A stretch of DNA of 64,000 nucleotides from Flavobacteriales bacterium (GCA_020635695.1 JACJZH010000005.1:186001-250000), one strand, 5' to 3'. Shown: positions 1-8,976, counted from the first letter of the stretch. Numbers and translations: made by a program. The notes: generated by a model from the letters alone, not told the origin.

Positions 1-296
1 TTGGCCGTGGCCTTCAGGCTCAACAGGTCCTGGCAGGTGATCTTGCCGGAAACGGTCCCTTCGATGTCCGAGCTCTGGCAATGCACCTCGCCCTCGATCA
101 CGCCGGTCTGTCCCACGATCAGCCGACCGCGGGCGTGGATGGTGCCCTTCACCTTGCCGTCGATGCGCAGGTTGCTGTCCGAGCGGATCTCGCCCTCGAT
201 GGAGGTGCCCTCCATGATGGAATTGATCTTGCCCGTGTTCACCGGTTCGGTGGACTTGTTCATGAGGTCGGTCTTTTTATCGCTCCGGAACACCAT
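1..296 (-). CDS. Bactofilin family polymer-forming cytoskeletal protein (C-terminus cut by window edge)
   Basis: The reverse strand encodes about 98 residues starting MVFRSDKKTDLMNKS. They continue into the repeating hydrophobic beta-helix pattern of bactofilins, with motifs such as GTSIEGEI, LRIDGKVKG, GRLIVGQTG and IEGTVSGKI. Bactofilins polymerise without nucleotide into membrane-associated filaments that position envelope enzymes. The ATG at 296 is the first after a good -7 promoter (329-336) and lies 32 nt downstream of it. PorW/SprE lies immediately upstream on the same strand, and an M23 endopeptidase, a common bactofilin partner, is 4 kb away. The end of the protein lies outside the window. 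Family assignment is firm; the role here is inferred. Confidence 0.85.
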   Translation of the reverse strand, partial: MVFRSDKKTDLMNKSTEPVNTGKINSIMEGTSIEGEIRSDSNLRIDGKVKGTIHARGRLIVGQTGVIEGEVHCQSSDIEGTVSGKITCQDLLSLKATA

Positions 297-328
297 CGTT
301 GACGATGAAGGTGGCGCCGTTCAGTGCG

Positions 329-336
329 CAAAGATA
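329..336 (-). promoter_or_regulatory. Bacteroidota -7 promoter element for the bactofilin gene
   Basis: The reverse strand reads TATCTTTG, an exact match to TAnnTTTG, with 32 nt to the ATG at 296. It gives the bactofilin its own promoter separate from porW. Confidence 0.7.
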
Positions 337-355
337 ACGGGCTCAGGCACTTATC

Positions 356-3007
356 CTATTGCCCCTGCAGGTAGTTCGTGGTGAAGAACGCGGTGTAGCC
401 CTCCACGTCCTTGCTCTTGTACAGGGTGGAGTAGTTGTCCGGGGAGATGGCGAACACGGCATACCCCTTGTCGTTGATGCCGGTGAGCTTGGACTTGTCC
501 GACAGGAACAGGTCGTAGAACTCCATGGCCTTGACCTTGGTATCGAACAGGCTCATGAGCACCACCTGGTGGTCCTTGTCCAGAAAGCTGCTCTGGATGT
601 CCAGGGTCATGCCGGGGAAATAGGCCCTGGCGAAGTCGGCGATCTTGTTCTTCACCACGTTCACGGGTCCGTCGGCGTTCGGCACGATCAGCACCACGTA
701 GTGGTTGCCGCTGTCGGTCATGTAGGGGCTTTCGTCCTCGCCCTTTCCCGGCGGGCGTTGTTCGGCGCCTCCGCGTCCGTCCAGCGCGGCAAGCAGTTCG
801 GTGGCGGCCTTCTCCTCGTCGGTCCCGGGGAACTTCGACTTCACCTCCTGCAGCGCCTCCCGGAAGGCCGATTCCTGACGGGTGCCGCCCACGGCCATGG
901 CCTTCAACATGTAGTACTTCGGCAGGAGGTGGTTGCCGGGCTGCTGCGCGATCACGTTGTTGCAGCTGGTGATGACGCTGGTGTAGGCCCGCATGCGAAA
1001 GCGCCCGTAGACCTCCTCGTAGGCGGTGACCTCCTGCTGGTGCTTCAGGGAGTCGGCGCCGAGCAGGTCGGGGTTCTGCACCAGCCGGGCGAACTCGGAA
1101 TCCGGCCAGCGGTCCAGGATCACGTTGGCATACATGGCGGAGCCACCTCCACCGAAATCGATGAAGCCCTGCGAACGTTCCTTGTCGAGGTAGATGCGAT
1201 AGAGCTGGTAGTAGGACTCGGGGGTGTAGCGGCAGTCGTCGAAGCGATTGTTCAGCACCTCGAAGCTCTCCACGGCGTTGTCCGTGTCCTTGAGCTTCTC
1301 CTTGTAGATCATGCCCGAGATGTAGAGCGCCTCGCAGACCTTGGCATTGGATGCGGAGATGGCCGCATCGTCCATGGGCAGGTCCTTCAGGTAGAACTGC
1401 GGGTCCTTCCATTCGGGTTCTCCCTCCTTGGTCTGGGCGAGTTCCTCGGCGGCCTCCTCGGTCTCCATGTCGGCCAGGTCGGCCGCGGCGGTGCCGCTCT
1501 TGTCGCGTCGTCGCCAATCGTCCTCGAGCTCCCGCCGTCCCCAACGTTTGCGGAACTCACTGATGCCCCGGTCCATGGCCTGGGGATTGCTGAAGTACCA
1601 TGCACCACCACCGCCTCCTCCTCCGGTGGGCTTTCCCCCGCCGGACCCGCCGCCCTGTTCCAGGGCCTCGCGCGCAGCGGTCTCCAGGCGGGCCTTCTCC
1701 TCCTCCGCGCGCTCCCGCTCGCGGATCCGCTCCCGGATCAGCTTCTCCCGTTCGTTCTCGTCCATGGAGGCCATGGCCTGCAGGCTGTCCTCCAGTTCGA
1801 TGATCGCCAGCTGTTCCACCAGTTCGCCCAGCACTTCCGCACGGGTCAGCACCTCCTCGAACCGGGGGTGCTCCTCGGCCATCACCGTGCTGGTGCTGTC
1901 GTAGTAGAGCTGCGCGTTCCCGTAGTCGCGTCCGTCGAAGTAATGGTCCGCCAGGCGCAGGTAGCTCTTCGACTTCTGCTTGATGTCGGTGGTGCTCACC
2001 TGGCAGCTGGTACGCAGGTGTGCCACGGCCGAACTGTCCTGCCCTTCCTTGAAGTCGAGGTCGGCCAGGGCGTAGTGGATCATGTCGAAGTGGTCCCGGT
2101 GCTTGTCGTCCTTCAACATCCGGTTCAGCTTCTGGCGCAGGGCCTTGCTGTTGCCGCGGTCGAAGGCCAGCGCCTGGAAGATCTGCGCGTGGAAGGCGAT
2201 CTCGTAGGGCGGGTTCATCCGCGTGATCTTCTCGTACTGGGCGATGGCCTTGTCCTCCATCCCCTTCGCTTCATAGAGCTGGGCCAGGACGAAGGCCCAG
2301 CGCACCCGTTCGCGCTTGTCACGGGCCAGGTCCACGGCACGCTCCAGGTGCACGATCGCGTCGTCCACCTTGCCGCGCTTCAGGTCCAGGTCGGCCTGCA
2401 CGGCGGCCAGTTCGGCGTGTGGAAAGCGCTTGGGAAGCTCCTTCTCATCGAGGATCTCGTCGATGTCGCTCTGGGCCTTGGCATAGCGCTCCAACTGGAT
2501 GTGCGTGCGCGCCTGCCAGAGCTTGGCGGGAAGTTGCTTGTCGTGGTCCTTGTAGCGCCGGCTGATGTACGCGAACATGCGCTCGGCCTCCACATAGGTC
2601 CGTTTGTAGAACTGTGCCTTGCCGATCACGAAGTGGGCATCGTCGATCCAGGTGTTGCGCTCCTTGTCGCGCACCGTCATCGAATGCCGGTCGATCACCA
2701 CCGAACACTTCTCGATGCAGGTCTCGAGGTCGGGAATGGCGGCCTTGGCCTGCTCTTCCGTGCCGTACACGAAGATGGGCAGCACCTCGTCGTAGTCGTC
2801 CTCATGCGCGTCCTCGATGCCGGTGATGGTCTCGTTGAGCTTCTCGTTGGCATTGAACCACCCGTTGTCGCGGGCGGTGAGGCGGTGGTAGGTGCGGTTC
2901 AGGAAGGCGTCCTTCTCCGTGGAACACCCCGCTGCCAGCGCACAGAGGACCAGCGCCCCGACGAACTGCACGAGCGGTGCCTGGAGGTATGGAATGGGAC
3001 GGATCAC
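356..3007 (-). CDS. porW: PorW/SprE-type T9SS and gliding-associated TPR lipoprotein
   Basis: 883 residues. The signal peptide ends in a lipobox LAAGC (Cys28), followed by CSTEKDAFLNRTYH, typical of SprE/PorW. Residues about 90-400 hold tetratricopeptide-like helical repeats. A charged coiled-coil segment and a glycine-rich linker (about 449-470) lead to the conserved WYFSNP and EFRKRWGRR blocks, and the C-terminus has the family's NHYVVLIVPN and FFTTNYLQGQ stretches. PorW/SprE is an outer-membrane lipoprotein needed for T9SS assembly and gliding in related bacteria. The start is GTG (3005-3007); no ATG gives the signal peptide. It is the only T9SS machinery gene here, alongside several T9SS cargo genes. 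Whether the organism glides cannot be told. Confidence 0.85.
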   Translation of the reverse strand: MIRPIPYLQAPLVQFVGALVLCALAAGCSTEKDAFLNRTYHRLTARDNGWFNANEKLNETITGIEDAHEDDYDEVLPIFVYGTEEQAKAAIPDLETCIEKCSVVIDRHSMTVRDKERNTWIDDAHFVIGKAQFYKRTYVEAERMFAYISRRYKDHDKQLPAKLWQARTHIQLERYAKAQSDIDEILDEKELPKRFPHAELAAVQADLDLKRGKVDDAIVHLERAVDLARDKRERVRWAFVLAQLYEAKGMEDKAIAQYEKITRMNPPYEIAFHAQIFQALAFDRGNSKALRQKLNRMLKDDKHRDHFDMIHYALADLDFKEGQDSSAVAHLRTSCQVSTTDIKQKSKSYLRLADHYFDGRDYGNAQLYYDSTSTVMAEEHPRFEEVLTRAEVLGELVEQLAIIELEDSLQAMASMDENEREKLIRERIRERERAEEEKARLETAAREALEQGGGSGGGKPTGGGGGGGAWYFSNPQAMDRGISEFRKRWGRRELEDDWRRRDKSGTAAADLADMETEEAAEELAQTKEGEPEWKDPQFYLKDLPMDDAAISASNAKVCEALYISGMIYKEKLKDTDNAVESFEVLNNRFDDCRYTPESYYQLYRIYLDKERSQGFIDFGGGGSAMYANVILDRWPDSEFARLVQNPDLLGADSLKHQQEVTAYEEVYGRFRMRAYTSVITSCNNVIAQQPGNHLLPKYYMLKAMAVGGTRQESAFREALQEVKSKFPGTDEEKAATELLAALDGRGGAEQRPPGKGEDESPYMTDSGNHYVVLIVPNADGPVNVVKNKIADFARAYFPGMTLDIQSSFLDKDHQVVLMSLFDTKVKAMEFYDLFLSDKSKLTGINDKGYAVFAISPDNYSTLYKSKDVEGYTAFFTTNYLQGQ

Positions 3008-3035
3008 GGGCGCACCTGCTACAACTGCGGGCGGG

Positions 3036-3043
3036 TAAAGTTA
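3036..3043 (-). promoter_or_regulatory. Candidate -7 element for porW
   Basis: The reverse strand reads TAACTTTA, 28 nt before the GTG at 3007 and just past the stop codon of the upstream glycosyltransferase gene. It matches TAnnTTTG except for the last base. Confidence 0.45.
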
Positions 3044-3045
3044 TT

Positions 3046-4521
3046 TCATGGCCCCCGGCGCTGCCACAGGCGAAGGGTGCGAAGCCCGGCGTCGACCTCC
3101 GTCCAGCGCAGGCTGTCGGCCGGGGCCTGCAGGTCGGACAGGGCCCAGGCATGCCCCCGCCCTTCCGGGTCGATGGAGATGAAGTGCCTGCGCATCAGGT
3201 AGCACTGGAGGTTCCAGCGGGCCCAATGCCCGGGCTCCGAGGCGATGAGGCCGTGCGGGGGCACGAGCGCACCGATCCGGTCCACATCGTGCAACATGTC
3301 CGCGTCGCGCGAGGGCCTGCCGAACAGGAGCACGGAGGCCAGGGCCACTCCGGCCAGGGCCGCCACGGCGAAGCTCCTGATGCCGCGGGATAACGCTGCA
3401 TCCGGACGGATCCTGCCGAGGAGCGTGCTCAGGGCCGGTGCGGAGAAGAGGGCGATGGCCAGCGCGAGGAGCGGGAGGGCCGGGGCCATGTAGAACGATT
3501 TCTGCACGCGGGTCAGCATCAGCGGCAACACCCCGGCCGAAGCGGTGAGCAGCATGGCCAGTGCGGGTCCTCCTGCCCTGGCCGGGAGGGGTGCTTTCCT
3601 CCTCGCCGCAAGGAGCACGAGGGCGGCCACGAGCACCGGACCGAGCGCGGCGAAGAACACATCGCCCAGGATCCGGAAGTGGCTGTCCACGGTGGGTGCT
3701 TCCGTGATACGGTGCAACAGCCGGGCCTCCACATAGGTGCGCAGGCTTTCCCGGGCCTCCGGCCAGGTCCACAGCAGCCCGTAGGCGGCCCCGACCACGG
3801 CCAGCATCACCAGCGTCCGGGCCAGGGCGCGAAGCAGGCGGCGATCCCCGGCCAGGGCCAACGTGACCGGAGCGGCCAAGGGGAACAGTCCCGGCACGCC
3901 CTTGGCCATGCTCGCCGCGAAGACCATCAGGCCGGCTGCCAGGGTCGGAACCCAGGTGCGGCCTTCGCGAGCCAGGACGAGCAGCAGCACCGCTGCCGTG
4001 GTGAACACCCCCAAGGTGTTCTCCTGCATGTTGTTGTGGTAGCACCAATGCACCGTGGGCATGGCCACCCAGAGCAGTACCGGCCACCAGGCCAGGTCCC
4101 GTTCGGGCCGGTCCTTCGGCACCAGCTTGCGCCACAACATCGCCATCAGGCCGGCGGTGATCAGGGCAGTGAACAGGGAGTAGGCACGCTCCACCCAGAA
4201 GGCGGAGCCCAATGCCCTGAACCACAGGGCCTGCAGGCCGAACGTGAGCGGAGGATGCTCGTGGAAGGTGCGCAGGCCCGCGAGACCGAGCTGGCTGGCA
4301 CGGGGCTCCCAGAACGTACCGAACCCATTGGCCTCGTTGTGCGCCACGGTGGCGTACAGCAGCCCGTCCATGAACATGCCGTCCTGAACGAGCACGGGCA
4401 GCAGCAGGCCTGCGAACACGGCCGCCGTCAACAGGACGAAGGGGTCGTTCCAAGGCCTGCGCACGGGCCGAAAGTAGCTGCCTCGGGCCCTGCGGCGCGG
4501 CACCCCCGATATTTGTGCCAT
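3046..4521 (-). CDS. GT-C / family 39-like membrane glycosyltransferase
   Basis: 491 residues from the ATG at 4521. There are about ten hydrophobic segments. The first luminal loop carries the acidic motif DGMFMDGLLYA and a downstream HEHPPL motif, the layout of ArnT/PMT-type (GT39) enzymes that move sugars from polyprenyl phosphate carriers. The C-terminal 100 residues are soluble. The frame stays open further upstream, but that would run deep into the divergent M23 gene, so the ATG at 4521 was chosen. It overlaps the ATG of that gene by two bases, and a later start is possible. Donor and acceptor are unknown. Confidence 0.65.
   Translation of the reverse strand: MAQISGVPRRRARGSYFRPVRRPWNDPFVLLTAAVFAGLLLPVLVQDGMFMDGLLYATVAHNEANGFGTFWEPRASQLGLAGLRTFHEHPPLTFGLQALWFRALGSAFWVERAYSLFTALITAGLMAMLWRKLVPKDRPERDLAWWPVLLWVAMPTVHWCYHNNMQENTLGVFTTAAVLLLVLAREGRTWVPTLAAGLMVFAASMAKGVPGLFPLAAPVTLALAGDRRLLRALARTLVMLAVVGAAYGLLWTWPEARESLRTYVEARLLHRITEAPTVDSHFRILGDVFFAALGPVLVAALVLLAARRKAPLPARAGGPALAMLLTASAGVLPLMLTRVQKSFYMAPALPLLALAIALFSAPALSTLLGRIRPDAALSRGIRSFAVAALAGVALASVLLFGRPSRDADMLHDVDRIGALVPPHGLIASEPGHWARWNLQCYLMRRHFISIDPEGRGHAWALSDLQAPADSLRWTEVDAGLRTLRLWQRRGP
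4508..4515 (+). promoter_or_regulatory. -7 element abutting the M23 peptidase start
   Basis: GATATTTG, with the ATG 4 nt downstream at 4520. This implies a leaderless or nearly leaderless mRNA. Confidence 0.5.
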
Positions 4522-5404
4522 GGCGGCCCGGGGGGATGGCACCAAGCGGCAGCGTGTGCTGCACAAGCTGCGCAACAAGTACCGGTTGCAGTTGCTCGAC
4601 GAGGGCAGCTTCGAGCCGCGCTTCAGCATGCGGCTTTCCCGCATGAACGTGATCCTGCTCGCCCTGCTCGCGTTCACCCTGCACGGACTCCTGATCCTGG
4701 CCCTGATCGTGTTGACGCCGATGAAGGAGTTCATACCCGGATACAGCGATCAGCGGGTCAAACTGAACGCCTACCGGGCCACCCAGAAGGCCGATTCGCT
4801 GGCGGAGGTGGTCGCCGTTCAGGAACGCTACATCGGGAACGTGAGGGCGATCCTTCGCGGGGAGCTTGCCACGGACAGCGTGCCCGCGTTGAACAGGATC
4901 GATCAGAAGCCCTCCGCGGAGGACCTGGCCCCCTCCCCCCTGGACAGTGCCTGGCGTGCACGCATCTCGGAGGAGGAGGCCTACCGGGTGACAGCGAGCG
5001 GACCCGCGGTGGTGGACCGCCGGGAGATCGCCGGCCTGGTGTTCTTTCCCCCGTTGAGAGGCGCGGTGACGGGAGCCCTGGACCGCACGGTGGGTCATTA
5101 TGGGGTGGACATCGTGGGAAAGGTGGACGAGGCCGTCAAGGCGACCCTTCCCGGCACGGTGACCCTCGCCTCCTGGACCACCGACGGGGGCCATGTGGTG
5201 CAGATCCAGCATGCGAACGGCCTGGTGAGCGTGTACAAGCACAACAGTGTGCTGCTGAAGTCCGCCGGAGATCGCGTTCAGGCGGGAGAGGCGATCGCCA
5301 TCGTTGGGAACAGCGGGGAACTGTCCACCGGCCCGCACCTGCATTTCGAGCTCTGGCTCGATGGCGACCCGGTGGATCCGGAGACCTACATGGTGTTCAA
5401 GTGA
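4520..5404 (+). CDS. M23 family zinc metallopeptidase, membrane anchored
   Basis: 294 residues. A basic cytoplasmic N-terminus is followed by one transmembrane segment (about 43-66) and a short periplasmic linker. The C-terminal LytM/M23 domain keeps its zinc ligands: His193 and Asp197 in GHYGVD, and His273/His275 in GPHLHFEL. The domain would cleave peptidoglycan cross-links, or act as an activator of other hydrolases. The core looks catalytically intact. Its nearness to a bactofilin fits the known pairing of bactofilins with M23 endopeptidases in cell-shape control, which here is inference. The start lies 4 nt after a -7 element. Confidence 0.85.
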   Translation: MAARGDGTKRQRVLHKLRNKYRLQLLDEGSFEPRFSMRLSRMNVILLALLAFTLHGLLILALIVLTPMKEFIPGYSDQRVKLNAYRATQKADSLAEVVAVQERYIGNVRAILRGELATDSVPALNRIDQKPSAEDLAPSPLDSAWRARISEEEAYRVTASGPAVVDRREIAGLVFFPPLRGAVTGALDRTVGHYGVDIVGKVDEAVKATLPGTVTLASWTTDGGHVVQIQHANGLVSVYKHNSVLLKSAGDRVQAGEAIAIVGNSGELSTGPHLHFELWLDGDPVDPETYMVFK

Positions 5405-5468
5405 TGGACCGCCGGATGCCTTATCAACACCTCCGTTCAGGATCGCGGGCATGCAGGGACGCACGGCC

Positions 5469-6947
5469 ATGGGCTTGAAGTCGCTCATCGCCGGCCCCTA
5501 CGCCAGGCTCGTGACCCGAGCCGTGATGCGTCGGGCGCTGGAACCCGTGGCCACCCAGGAGCGGGTGTTGAAGGACCTTGTCGCGAAGGGCGCGTCCACC
5601 GAGTTCGGCCGGGAACACAAGCTGGCCCAGGTGCGCGGGCATGCGGACCTGATCGATGCCGTTCCACTGCGGGACTATGAGGGCTTGAAGCCCTGGATCG
5701 ACCGCTTGGTCGCCGGCGAACGGGACGTGCTCTGGCCGGGAGCGCCGCTGTACCTCTGCAAGACCAGTGGGACCACGAGCGGGGCCAAGTACATCCCGAT
5801 CACCCGGGACAGCCTGCCCAACCACATCGATGGTGCCCGTCGCGCCCTGCTCGCGCACATCGCCCGCACCGGTCGCGCGGAGTTCGTGGACGGGAAGATG
5901 ATCTTCCTGCAGGGCAGTCCCGTGCTGGACACCTCCGGCGCGGTGCCCACCGGGCGCCTCAGCGGGATCGTGGCCAACCATGTGCCCGCCTACCTGTTGA
6001 AGAACCGGCTGCCCGGTCTGGCGACCAACAGCATTCCCGATTGGGAGACCAAGGTGGACGCCATCGTGGAGGAGACCATCGGTCAGGACCTGCGTCTGAT
6101 CAGCGGCATTCCCGCCTGGGTGCAGATGTACTTCGAACGGTTGTTGGCGCGCACCGGCAAGGCGAACGTGCTCGAGGTGTTCCCACGCTTCTCGCTCTTC
6201 GTGTACGGCGGGGTGAACTACGGACCCTACCGGCCGCGGATGGAGGCGCTGATCGGGGCCTCCGTGCCCAGCGTCGAGCTCTTTCCGGCCAGCGAGGGGT
6301 TCATCGCCTACCAGGACCAGGGTCCGGGCGAAGGGCTGTTGCCGGTGCTGGACAAGGGGATCTACTTCGGCTTCCTGCCCATGCATGCGGCCGACCGGAA
6401 GCCCCTTTCCATCGGGGAGGTGGAGGTGGGGAAGCACTACGCCCTTGTCCTTTACACCAATGCAGGTCTTTGGGGCTACGAGCTGGGTGACGTGGTGCGG
6501 TTCGTATCCCTTTCTCCGCCGCGGATGCTCGTGACCGGCCGCACCAGGCATTTCACCAGCGCCTTCGGTGAGCATGTGATCGCGGAGGAGGTGGAAGGCG
6601 CGCTGCAGGAAGCGGTGGCGGCCGTTCCCTGCGAGGTGGCCGAGTTCACCGTGGCCCCTCAGCTGACACCGGAAGATGGGGGGTTGGCCCGCCACGAGTG
6701 GCACATCGAGTTCGCCTCGGAACCGGATGACAAGGCCGCGTTCGCGAAGATCCTGGACGAGGCGCTGCAGCGCCGCAACCCCTACTACCGCGACCTGATC
6801 ACCGGCAACGTGCTGCGCCCCTTGGAGTTGGTGCCCGTGCGGCGGGGCGGTTTCGCCGCCTGGATGAAGGCGCGTGGCATGAACGACGCCCAGAGCAAGG
6901 TGCCGCGCCTGGCCAACGACCGGCGCTACGTGGACGGGCTGGGTTAG
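5469..6947 (+). CDS. GH3-family acyl-adenylate / amido synthetase-like protein
   Basis: 492 residues from the ATG at 5469 (alternative ATG 5451). It belongs to the GH3 auxin-responsive family (ANL adenylating superfamily). It has the ATP-binding loop TSGTTSGAKYIPIT at about residues 98-112, a central FVYGGVNYGPYRP block, SEGFIAYQDQG, and the VTGRTRHFTSAFGEHVI hinge motif. In plants such enzymes adenylate a carboxylic acid and couple it to an amino acid; bacterial members have no settled substrate. Its stop overlaps the stop of the next, convergent gene by 3-4 nt. No neighbour suggests a pathway. Confidence 0.8.
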   Translation: MGLKSLIAGPYARLVTRAVMRRALEPVATQERVLKDLVAKGASTEFGREHKLAQVRGHADLIDAVPLRDYEGLKPWIDRLVAGERDVLWPGAPLYLCKTSGTTSGAKYIPITRDSLPNHIDGARRALLAHIARTGRAEFVDGKMIFLQGSPVLDTSGAVPTGRLSGIVANHVPAYLLKNRLPGLATNSIPDWETKVDAIVEETIGQDLRLISGIPAWVQMYFERLLARTGKANVLEVFPRFSLFVYGGVNYGPYRPRMEALIGASVPSVELFPASEGFIAYQDQGPGEGLLPVLDKGIYFGFLPMHAADRKPLSIGEVEVGKHYALVLYTNAGLWGYELGDVVRFVSLSPPRMLVTGRTRHFTSAFGEHVIAEEVEGALQEAVAAVPCEVAEFTVAPQLTPEDGGLARHEWHIEFASEPDDKAAFAKILDEALQRRNPYYRDLITGNVLRPLELVPVRRGGFAAWMKARGMNDAQSKVPRLANDRRYVDGLG

Positions 6948-8086
6948 TCCATGCGGCGGAACACCAGCTCGGTGCCGTCCGCGTGCCGAAGCGTCAGCTC
7001 CACGTTCGTGAAGGACAGGTCGAAGCGGCCTCCGGACAAGGCCTTCAGGAAGCGGGCCTCGAAGTCCATCACCCCTTCGCCCATGCACCACATTTCCGTG
7101 GAGGCAAGGTCGCCGAAGCGGATGCTCCTGTAGCCCGGGGTGAAGCCCCCCGTGAGGCTGTTGCACCCGGCGCTGCCCATCACCAGCCCTTCGGCAGCCT
7201 GGAACTCCAGATAGGGAGCGCCCTTTCCGAAGGACCCCGGATCGATGGTGTCCGTGTTGAAGCGCACCAGCCCCCAGCTGTCGTGCAACCGGGCCGGCGC
7301 GATCCACCGGCCGCAGCCCAGGTAGGTCGAAGGGACGGTGTCCCGGCCACCCTGAAAGGTCACGGTCACGTGGTTGGTGAAGGGTTCACCGGACATGTTG
7401 TCCTGGCAGTCGGAGGCCACCAGTTGAAGGTCCAGCGTGCCGGACTCCGTGGTGGCCCTGAACCGCATCACGTCCGCGTCCTGGGCACGTTCGGGCTCCA
7501 CGGCCGGCGTGCGAAAGGGTTCAGCGTCACCCATCCGGCTGAAGGTGATCCCCTCCTCCAGGTCGATCTCCGACCACCAGCCTGGTTCGTTGCCCGAGGC
7601 CATGAAGTCCACGCCGCGCAGCATTTTGTCCCTGACCAGGGCGATGTTCACGGAATGCTCTGCACCCCGGTCGGTGGCATCCATTTCCCGCGCCAGCAAG
7701 TAGTGGTCGGCCAGGTCGCCGGTGATCCGGCCACCCTCCTGGTCCAGCATCCGCAGCCGGTCGCCATCCACCCGGTACCCGACCCGCTGTCCGCGGGCCT
7801 TTTCCAACACCAGCGTACTGTCGCTGATGAAGAGGTAGGTGCCCAGGCTGGTGAAGATCCCGCCACCGGTGCCCAGGTACTCGGTGCGTTCCTCGAACGT
7901 ATGGTCAGGACGCAGGGAGAGCTCGGTGCGGACGGCCTCGCAATCGGCGCAGGGCAGGTCGCCCGTCCAAGTGCCGGTCAATCGCCTGGCCAGGTCGGCG
8001 TTCTCCTGCCCGCCGGTCAGTGGGCCGGTCTGGGCACATGCGGTGAGCATCGCCAGGGCCAGCAGGAAGGAGGAACGGGCGATCAT
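6944..8086 (-). CDS. Lipoprotein with NlpE-like N-terminal and META (HslJ-like) C-terminal domains
   Basis: 380 residues with a lipobox LTAC (Cys17). Residues about 35-130 resemble the copper-resistance NlpE N-terminal domain, including a CADC pair (Cys46/Cys49). The middle has the ASGNEPGWWSEID motif of an HslJ-associated domain. The C-terminus carries GSAGCNSLTGGF, typical of META/HslJ domains. Such lipoproteins are tied to envelope stress in other bacteria, but a function here is inferred only. Its ATG overlaps the stop of the upstream coiled-coil gene (ATGA), so the two are translationally coupled. Confidence 0.75.
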   Translation of the reverse strand: MIARSSFLLALAMLTACAQTGPLTGGQENADLARRLTGTWTGDLPCADCEAVRTELSLRPDHTFEERTEYLGTGGGIFTSLGTYLFISDSTLVLEKARGQRVGYRVDGDRLRMLDQEGGRITGDLADHYLLAREMDATDRGAEHSVNIALVRDKMLRGVDFMASGNEPGWWSEIDLEEGITFSRMGDAEPFRTPAVEPERAQDADVMRFRATTESGTLDLQLVASDCQDNMSGEPFTNHVTVTFQGGRDTVPSTYLGCGRWIAPARLHDSWGLVRFNTDTIDPGSFGKGAPYLEFQAAEGLVMGSAGCNSLTGGFTPGYRSIRFGDLASTEMWCMGEGVMDFEARFLKALSGGRFDLSFTNVELTLRHADGTELVFRRMD

Positions 8087-8976
8087 CGGATGCTGGCGAG
8101 TTTCACCTTGAGCGATTCCATCACCGCATCGATCGCCTCTTTCTTCGCCTGCAGGTCGCCTATGTCCTCCAAGGCGTCCGGTGCATCATCTCCGGCCTTG
8201 TCGATCTTCTTGGAGGTCTTTTGCTGGTCCTCCATCAGGTCCATCTGTTTGGATTCCAGTTTGGCCAGCTCCTTCTGCTTCTTCGCGATCTTCTCCAGGG
8301 TCTTCGGGTCCTTGTTCAGGTCGTACTTCCGCTGCAACGAGGCGATCTCCTTGCGGACCTTCTCGGCATCCTTCAGGTTGTCCTCGGCCTTGTCCTGAAG
8401 CTTCGTCAGGTCCTGCTGAAGGTCGTCCTCGTTGTCCACGGCCTTGCCATGGTCCTTCTGTGCCTTTTCGAGGTCGTCGTTCACCTTGTCCAGGTCCTTC
8501 TGCACCTCGGCGATCTGCTCGTTCACCACGGCCTGGTTGAGGGCCACCGCCAGATCGTGTGCCACGGACATGGCCCTGGCGCCGTCCACCGGCGATCCCT
8601 GGGAGTCGAGCACCACCAGGCGCACGTCGGTCGCCACGCGCTTCTTGTCCCAGTTCAACTGACCGCGCAGGTCCACCGGTCCCTGTTCATCCAGCATCGC
8701 CTGTCCGGCGACCAGGATGCCACCGCTGCGGTCCACGCTGGTGGCGCGTTCCTTGAAGTGCTGTTTCCAGAGGTCGTACACCTCGCCATCATCGGCCTCG
8801 TGCACCACGATCAGCTGGGCCGGCCGGGTGATCGTGTCCATCTTCAGGGAGTCCTGGACCGGCTTCAGGTCATGCGTCCAGGAGGTGGAGAAGCCGTAGT
8901 CCTGTGCGGCAAGGACAAGCCCGGTGGTGAGCGTGAGCAGGGTGAGGGTACTGCGGATCATGGTCGGCGTGTTCAT
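8083..8976 (-). CDS. Secreted coiled-coil protein of unknown function
   Basis: 297 residues starting MNTPTMIRSTL, with a cleavable signal peptide ending near LAAQDYG (alternative ATG at 8961). Residues 25-125 form a mixed domain that I do not recognise. Residues 135-297 are a highly charged Lys/Asp/Glu-rich coiled coil with clear heptads. It is followed without a gap by the NlpE/META lipoprotein gene, so the two probably form an envelope operon. No catalytic motif is visible. Confidence 0.6.
   Translation of the reverse strand: MNTPTMIRSTLTLLTLTTGLVLAAQDYGFSTSWTHDLKPVQDSLKMDTITRPAQLIVVHEADDGEVYDLWKQHFKERATSVDRSGGILVAGQAMLDEQGPVDLRGQLNWDKKRVATDVRLVVLDSQGSPVDGARAMSVAHDLAVALNQAVVNEQIAEVQKDLDKVNDDLEKAQKDHGKAVDNEDDLQQDLTKLQDKAEDNLKDAEKVRKEIASLQRKYDLNKDPKTLEKIAKKQKELAKLESKQMDLMEDQQKTSKKIDKAGDDAPDALEDIGDLQAKKEAIDAVMESLKVKLASIR

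Noticed and set aside
359..3202. 947-codon open frame on the + strand opposite porW
   Set aside because: It is the antisense shadow of a well-supported PorW/SprE gene in GC-rich DNA; its protein is low-complexity Leu/Val/Gly/His-rich with no recognisable family.
3041..5488. 815-codon open frame on the - strand spanning the M23 gene and glycosyltransferase
   Set aside because: It runs antisense to the M23 gene and out of frame through the GT gene; the composition is Gly/Arg/Pro/His-rich without motifs.
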